Part shown: positions 58,037 through 64,000 of the stretch, piece by piece
How the letters are laid out: each line of letters begins with the position of its first letter
How positions within the stretch are numbered: the stretch's first letter is position 1
Assembly: GCF_032884065.1 (NCBI RefSeq)
Contig: NW_027062884.1
Coordinates: forward strand, 62,001 to 126,000
Reading direction: 5' to 3'
Source: Artemia franciscana
Lineage: Eukaryota; Arthropoda; Branchiopoda; Anostraca; Artemiidae
Length of the DNA: 64,000 nt
Notes under the pieces: generated by a model
What the model saw: only the letters and a program-made list of their open reading frames with translations
Told to the model about the DNA's origin: nothing
Database searches by the model: none
Program-made: the position numbers and the translations under genes

Positions 58037-60060
58037 ACTCTTAAAAAGGAGACTAGAACAATACATATCAAATCAAATGAGCTTCTTGTAAAGTTCACAT
58101 GACCACCCCTTCTATAAAAACCTGATAAGCCACTGGGGCATAACTTTAAACCCTTCCCCCTAGACTCTGGGGATTTCTTTCCACCCAAAAGGCATTATTA
58201 TATGATCTTCGGATGATTTTTGAACAAATGGCTGTCTCAAAATTTTATTGGACGTTTTTCTGGAATATAAGACGTAGCGGGGGGGGGCTGCCCCGGTCAC
58301 TTTGAATCTTAAAAAAGGAACTAGAACATATGAATTCCAATCTAATGAGTCCTATCAGAGAGTTTAAACAAACACCCTTTCCATAAAAACCTTATGTGCC
58401 TTCGGGGCATAGCTTATAAACCTCGCACTGAGGGCTTTGGGGAGGGGGATGGAGCTCTCAGTATCAAAGACATAAATTTCAGACCTTTCAACTATGCTAA
58501 ACAAAATGACTATCTTAAAATTTTGAGCCGATGTGTTTTGGAAATTGATGGGCGTTGGGGGAGGGCTTGTTGCACTCCGATCACTTTTGACTAATAAAAA
58601 AAAGAACTAGACCTTTCAATTTTCCATCGAAAGAGCCTTTTCTTAAGTTTCCAAGACAACAAATGACCATCTCATCAAAAGCATATTGGTAAACTACGAG
58701 GTATGGGGGGGGGGAGCGTTTATTCAACTTTTGATCTCTCTCAATTAAAAAAAAACAACATTAGAACTTTCCATTGATCGTTTAAACTTTGGAGGGTGGC
58801 AATTGGACATTTGATTGGTAATCACAAGTTCTAATTTTTTTTTTAAATTGACAGTTATCAAAGGATGGATACAAGCCCCCCTTGCCTCTTAGTTTACCGA
58901 TATGCATCTGATAAAAATTTTGAGATTGCCATTTGTTGTCTTAGAAACTTCAGAAAAAGTTCATTCGATGGAAAATTGAAAGGTCTAGTACCTTTTCATT
59001 ATTAGTCAAAAGCGATCGGAGTGCAACAAGCCCCCCCCCCCCCCCCTTCACGCATACCAATTCCCAGAACGCATCTGATCAAAATTTTAAGATAGCCGTT
59101 TTATTTAGCGTAGTTGAAAGGTCTGAAAATTACGTCTTTGATACTGACAGCTCCCTCCCCCTCCCCAGGTTTATAAGTTATGCCTCGAGGGCACATAAGG
59201 CTTTTATGGAAAGGGTGGCTATTTAAACTCATTGATAGGGCTTTTTAGATTGGAAATCGCAGTCCCCCCCCCCCTCTACGTCTTATATTCCAGAAGAACA
59301 TCCGATAAATTTTGAGACAGCCATTTGTTCAAAAATCGACCGAAGATCATATAATAATGCCTTTGGGGTGGAAAGAATCCCCGAAATTCAGGGGGTAAGG
59401 GTTGCAAGTTATGCCCCAGGGGCATATCAGATTTTTATGGAAGGGGTGGTCAGGTGAACTTTTGAATAGGCTCATTTAATTTGAAATGCATAGTTCTAGT
59501 TTCATTTTTAAGAGTCAATTATGAAGGAGAGCAACTAGCCCCCCTCCCTGACAGTCATTTTTCTTAAAACACAGTTAATTGAAATTGTGAGACAGTAATT
59601 TTGTTACCAGTAGTCCAAAAATCATATGGCAATGTCTTTTGGGTGGACACCCCAGAGCCCATGGGTAAGGGTTGTAAGTTATGTCTCAGAATATATAAGG
59701 TTTTTTGGGAACAAGTGGTCATAAAAGCTTTGAATCTGATGGAGCTCATTTGATTGTAATTCCAAAGTTATCCTTTTTAATAGTCAAAAATGAATTGAAT
59801 TCAATTAGCCCCTCCCAAGCCTATCATTCCACAAGATATATCCCACCGAAATTTGGAGAGTTCGTTCAGCCTTTTTGAAAGGTCCAGTAACTATGTCTGA
59901 GGAATTCAACCTGCCCAAAGTTCTCAGGGCAAGGGTTGTAACTTAGGCAATTTGTTCATTGTTTACAAACAGTATATGTTATTGAGAAAGGTATTAAGTT
60001 AGAACTTTCTGAGAATGCTTAAAAGGGAATATTGTCTCACCAAAAGGTAATATGTGCACA
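58037..60060 (+). repeat. Inverted-repeat element lacking its spacer, plus ~265-bp units
   Basis: 58037-58770 is the reversed arm and 58775-59447 the forward arm of the element seen at 29608-32080. The ~1.06-kb spacer with the tRNA-like sequence is missing, and the arms nearly touch. 59447-60060 continues with forward units that are deleted in the 32-kb copy. Confidence 0.65.
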
Positions 60061-60353
60061 CTACTAATAATATTACTGCTACCGCTGTCTTTACTACTAC
60101 TACTTCTATTGATCCTATTCGTACGGCTATGAGCACTGAGAAGAAAATATGATAACATACAGGTTATCAATAGGATATATCTGCAACATATTAAGTTGTG
60201 TTAGGATAATTTTATTAAGTTGAAACCTCTGGGACTTGATGAGAGGAATGTTCTGCTGATATGTTAATGCTACTGCTAGTAATATCAATACTACTACTGC
60301 AACTACTATTACAACTATGCCTAGAGGTATGAAGATGAAATTTTCAAAGAATT
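60061..60353 (+). repeat. (ACT)n-rich repeat R-F, copy 3
   Basis: Matches 14091-14400 and 32085-32390 up to TTTCAAAGAATTTAT, where the (TA)n tract and Helitron H12 interrupt it. Confidence 0.6.
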
Positions 60354-60506
<153 letters not shown>

Positions 60507-60873
60507 TAGCTGTTGGGATGGCGCTTAGCGCCACCCCAACACCTAGTTGGTGGGGGCGTTTCGCACCCCCCCCAAGCCCCACCGCGCGCATAAGTCGTTA
60601 AGCGCCATATTAGTTACGCGACATTGTAGTTGTGTCCCTGTGTCCCACCTGTGAATATAGATAGATATATATATGTTTTTAACTACGTAAAACTTGTGAA
60701 TATACAACATTCTTGGCTGTCCCATTGTCTGTGCATATACAAAGCCTTATAAACTTATAATGACGTCATATGCAAACACTCTTTTTACAAACAAACAAAC
60801 ATGCATACATACAACTTATTTTCATATAGATTGATAGATAGATAGATAGATAGATATACATATACAATACAAA

Positions 60874-61678
60874 TTAACCGCGTAAAACTTGCGAATATAC
60901 AACATTCTTCGCTGTCCCATTGTCAGTGCATATAAATAGATTGTCAGGTTTACCGACCCTAGAACATGCAACGTACAATTGTCCATGGGAAAAACAATCT
61001 GTATTATGATCTATACCACATTTTTCTAATGATTGCCCTTGAGCTTTGTTGATGGTGATTGCAAATGCTAATCGAATTGGGAATTGCAATCTTTTAAATT
61101 GAAAAGGCAGATCCGTTGGAATCATGGGAGTGCGAGGAATAAGAACAGCCTAACCCTCAAAAGGCCCTGTCAAGATTGTTGCCTCTATTACGTTTTCCAT
61201 TGTTTTTTTTTTACGGCAAGTCGCGTGCCATTGCAAAGCTTTGGTGGGTTGATATTTCGTAACAATATTATTGGTACGCCTATTTTTAGTTGTAGCACTT
61301 GTGGTGGAAACCCTAGGAGATCCAGGGAATTTAAAATTCAGATGGATAATTAGCCACCTCATTTGGTTCCAGAACTGTGTCGACTGACTTGTAAAGGACT
61401 TCCTGCTCTCGAATCTTGGTCATAACAATATTGTTGATTTTGTGGACGTCTTTATTCTTGGCTGCCAGGATCGCACGTTCACTTAGCCATTTATGATTTT
61501 TATAATTGGTTAGAATATTCGGAAATACTTTTTCAACTAATTCATTTTTGGACGTCACTAAATTATAGGATTCAGCAAGCAGTTGTATACGTCCTGAAAT
61601 TGAGTCTACTGGGAGCTTTTCGTTTCCAATCGCCAGCAATTGATCTGAAAATGTCTGACCAGAGTCATCGTTTTGCAA
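60874..61678 (-). pseudogene. Helitron helicase C-terminal part in H12
   Basis: 61678-61331 reads QNDDSGQTFSDQLLAIGNEK through [19 protein letters not shown]-type sequence. 61330-61150 covers NINPP- and [16 protein letters not shown] in shifted frames with a stop. 61125-60874 reads MIPTDLPFQFKRLQFPIRLA, motif V ITINKAQGQSLEKCGIDHN, motif [18 protein letters not shown], and the stop after QVLRG. At least two frame breaks; not functional. Confidence 0.85.
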
Positions 61679-61726
61679 TCAGACACACATATTTGTAATT
61701 AATTTTAATGTCTTTACGTGTGACCA

Positions 61727-62398
61727 TTAATTAGAATTTTTCAGGCAAGAATTCATTTCGTCTGCAGGGGTTGATCTAGGTATTATAGGTAATGTTTGCC
61801 TGAAATATCCCGCAAGCAATATTAATGAGCTGCCAAAGGGTTTCGAATTCCCTCGCAAATCTCTCAAAGATTGATCCAGAGCCTCGAGCGATTTTTCGTG
61901 TGCCATTGTGCACTCGTCCCAAATGATAAGTTTGCATTGCTGCAATACTTTATCCACCCCAGATGATTTGGAAATATTGCATGTGGGAGTATCTGTTGAA
62001 TGAAAATTCAGAGGCAATTTCAAAGCGGAATGAGCAGTTCTTCCACCAGGCAGCAACGTTGCGGCTATTCCGGACGACGCAATTGCCAACACTATGTCCT
62101 TTTTTGATCGAATTGATGCCAGAATCAATTTTATCACAAACGTTTTACCAGTACCTCCTGGCGCATCCATAAAGAAGATTTCTCCAACGTTGTTATCGAC
62201 ACAATGCATTATCTTATCATAAGTGTCCTTTTGCTCCGACGTTAACTTAGAAATGATATTTTGTACATACGACAATAGATCACTCGTGCTGTATTTCTGT
62301 TCACTATCCAATTCTACACATGTTGAAACAGCAGCGTTACGATTAGGTGAAGGCATTCCCGAACCCTGAAGGGGTTTTTTTGCCATACATACGCACAA
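61727..62398 (-). pseudogene. Helitron helicase N-terminal part in H12 (GYFRQ subfamily)
   Basis: 223 open codons: MPSPNRNAAVSTCVELDSEQ, YSTSDLLSYVQNIISKLTSE, Walker A DAPGGTGKTFVIKLILAS, IASSGIAATLLPGGRTAHSA, Walker B LIIWDECTMAHEKSLEAL, LAGYFRQTLPIIPRSTPADE, then a TAA after SCLKNSN. Walker A and B are intact, but motif III has Tyr for Asp. Nearly identical to 24222-24891 over their shared length. Confidence 0.85.
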
Positions 62399-62559
62399 AT
62401 CTTCAATAATAACTAAATAATAACTTCAATAATAACTTCAGTAATAACTAGTGTAGTTATAAATTTCTGATGTAAAATCAAAAGTCATATCTGACGTCTC
62501 AAGCCGTTTTCGACGGAGTATATCCTCTCCATCTTAATTGTTCTGAATTTAGCGTTCCG

Positions 62560-63126
62560 TGTGTGACTTCTTTAAGGTGGTTGGGCATTACCCTTACTGA
62601 CAATTTAGTCTCTTTTCGTAATAAAATTGTTTCTGATGCTAAGGTATTGTAAGGTATCAGATTCACGACGCTTCTTGACTACTAAGGTCCCTGCGTATGC
62701 CCTGCAGTGCATTCCTGCAGCGTGATTCGATCTCTGGGTCCCGTATTACCAAGCTAAGGTCAAATCCACTGCGCAACCACAGGACTCTGATGCTAAGGTT
62801 AAACTTCAAGTGGGTTATTCTAAAATTGTTGCGAAGAGGGGGTAATAAAACCGCAAAGCCCTTTCACAAATTTATTCTTGCTTTTGTGGTCACTCGGTTT
62901 TCTATCTTTCTGGATTGTCTCCTGTTTTAAAAAGAAAAGATTAAAGGCTCTCAAGTCATCTTATTTTCGTTTCCACCGATTTTTGTTGTATCTTCCTCCT
63001 TGGTACAAGAACAGTGATATGGTGACAAATTGTGGGGCTCCAGATTTATTAAATAAACTTAAAGTGCTACACCAGAAACTATCGACTCGATACATTTTAC
63101 TATTAACCCTTTTCATGGTCTTCTAA
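62560..63126 (+). pseudogene. Possible LINE reverse-transcriptase C-terminal remnant, second copy
   Basis: Duplicate of 24946-25530, including RLKALKSSYFRFHRFLLYLP and WYKNSDMVTNCGAPDLLNKL. One base fewer in the A/T run near 62940 changes the frame relative to the first copy. Family assignment is tentative for the same reasons. Confidence 0.35.
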
Positions 63127-64000
63127 AATGTTTTCTACAGTAATTTAATGTGTTATCAGAAGTTTTTTTTTTTGTGCGTTTGTTTTATACTATGCTGTTT
63201 CAAGCGGGTCACAAATAAATTATTATTATGATTAATTACAATGCCAAAAAGATGTTTTTCTACAAAACTGTTTAAAAAAGCCCCCCCCCCCAATTGACGC
63301 CTATGTAATCTATATAATAAACTGTGATTGGATTTGAAGGTCTTTTATAGTTCCTGCACTTAATGTGTGGTTTATCTTTATATTTTAAACCAATGGTTTC
63401 ATTTATAGAGGCTAAAGTGTATCTAATAACCCAACTGAACTGTAAATCAAATACTATTAGAAACAAATATCAGTTATAATAAACATTGCTTCAAGCATAT
63501 TTGTAAACCACAAAAGAAACAACAAAAGAGAAACAAAGAAACAACAAAAGAAACAACAAGAGAAAACAAAAAATTGAATAATAGCACATAGCACAATTGC
63601 AAAGCCCAGGTCATGCTGGGATTAATAATAGCACAATTGCAAAGCCCGGGTCATGCTGGGATTAATTACGGCTGCGAAGTATAAGAACAAGGAAAAGTGT
63701 GGTTTTTTTGCATATTTATCCGCGTTATATCTCAAAAACATGTAGTTATATTAAGTATAGTTTTGATCATGTTGGCCTGTGTTGTCTTTTATCATGTATT
63801 GACAAAAAACGTATTTTCGTACATCCATATTACGGTATGTTCAAGAAAGCAGCTATAAACAAGCAGCACGAAGGGAAAATGTTGTTCTTAATCATCATAT
63901 TAATCGTTCAGAGCCTTTTAATTATTTTTTATTTTTTAAGCAATAATTCCAAAACTGAGTCGGTGCCAAAAAACTTGAGGCGAGGGGACAATCTGCCCCC
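63127..64000 (+). repeat. Segmental duplicate (copy C), continuing past the window
   Basis: Matches 25531-26221 plus 27060-27220, and 54872-55640. It has the empty target site of the 26222-27043 Helitron at about 63795-63810, a short poly-C run (63281-63291) and the two-unit direct repeat (63590-63668). No gene recognised up to the window end. Confidence 0.8.

Overview
The window looks like intergenic DNA from a repeat-rich eukaryote, most likely an arthropod or other invertebrate. A crustacean is a weak guess from overall repeat style and is not tested. It is AT-rich and holds long (TA)n tracts, minisatellites, satellite arrays and eukaryote-type (canonical) Helitrons. It has no operons, ribosome binding sites, intact tRNA or rRNA genes, and no clear host gene. 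Almost every long open frame is either a broken copy of one Helitron Rep-helicase or an artefact of simple repeats. I recognised no LTR, retrovirus-like or Polinton-like element.

Layout. 1-5525 and 17878-23758 are arms of a large inverted repeat. They are built from a degenerate ~265-bp tandem repeat plus a ~290-bp dimeric satellite, and each holds a 71-nt tRNA-like sequence. The spacer 5526-17877 holds a truncated Helitron (5961-7733), further satellite copies in both orientations, a long (TA)n tract (10457-10631), trinucleotide-rich repeats and a second Helitron fragment (15606-16500). 24222-32400 is a segmental unit: helicase fragment, LINE-like remnant, short non-autonomous Helitron 26222-27043, satellites. 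Parts of this unit recur at 54872-60350 and 61780-64000. 32787-44756 is an array of abutting or nested Helitrons (here H1 to H8) joined through (TA)n tracts. It includes one copy with a long helicase open frame (34436-35746) and several minisatellite-filled non-autonomous copies. 44757-46245 is the broken Helitron (H9) into which that array seems to have inserted. 46939-47038 is a 100-N assembly gap at the edge of a ~1.7-kb palindrome (47039-48774). 48775-50170 and 50301-54871 are two rearranged Helitrons in opposite orientation; the second keeps both termini, a small charged ORF, half of the Rep domain and shuffled helicase pieces.

How the parts work together. All Helitron copies share one architecture. 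The 5' end starts TC plus TATATATATAAAAATAAG, followed by one to three TGACGTCA octamers. Next come a charged N-terminal peptide, Rep (only the two-tyrosine half survives here), and a PIF1-type helicase. A short Helitron is nested after the stop codon, and the 3' end carries three successive hairpins, each followed by CTTG or CTAG. Non-autonomous copies keep the two ends and replace the middle with A-rich and GGGACAC-type minisatellites. The best single observation is an empty-site comparison showing that the 26222-27043 copy ends exactly at the first of the three hairpin-CT(T/A)G units. This suggests that the tandem 3' ends are alternative termination signals.
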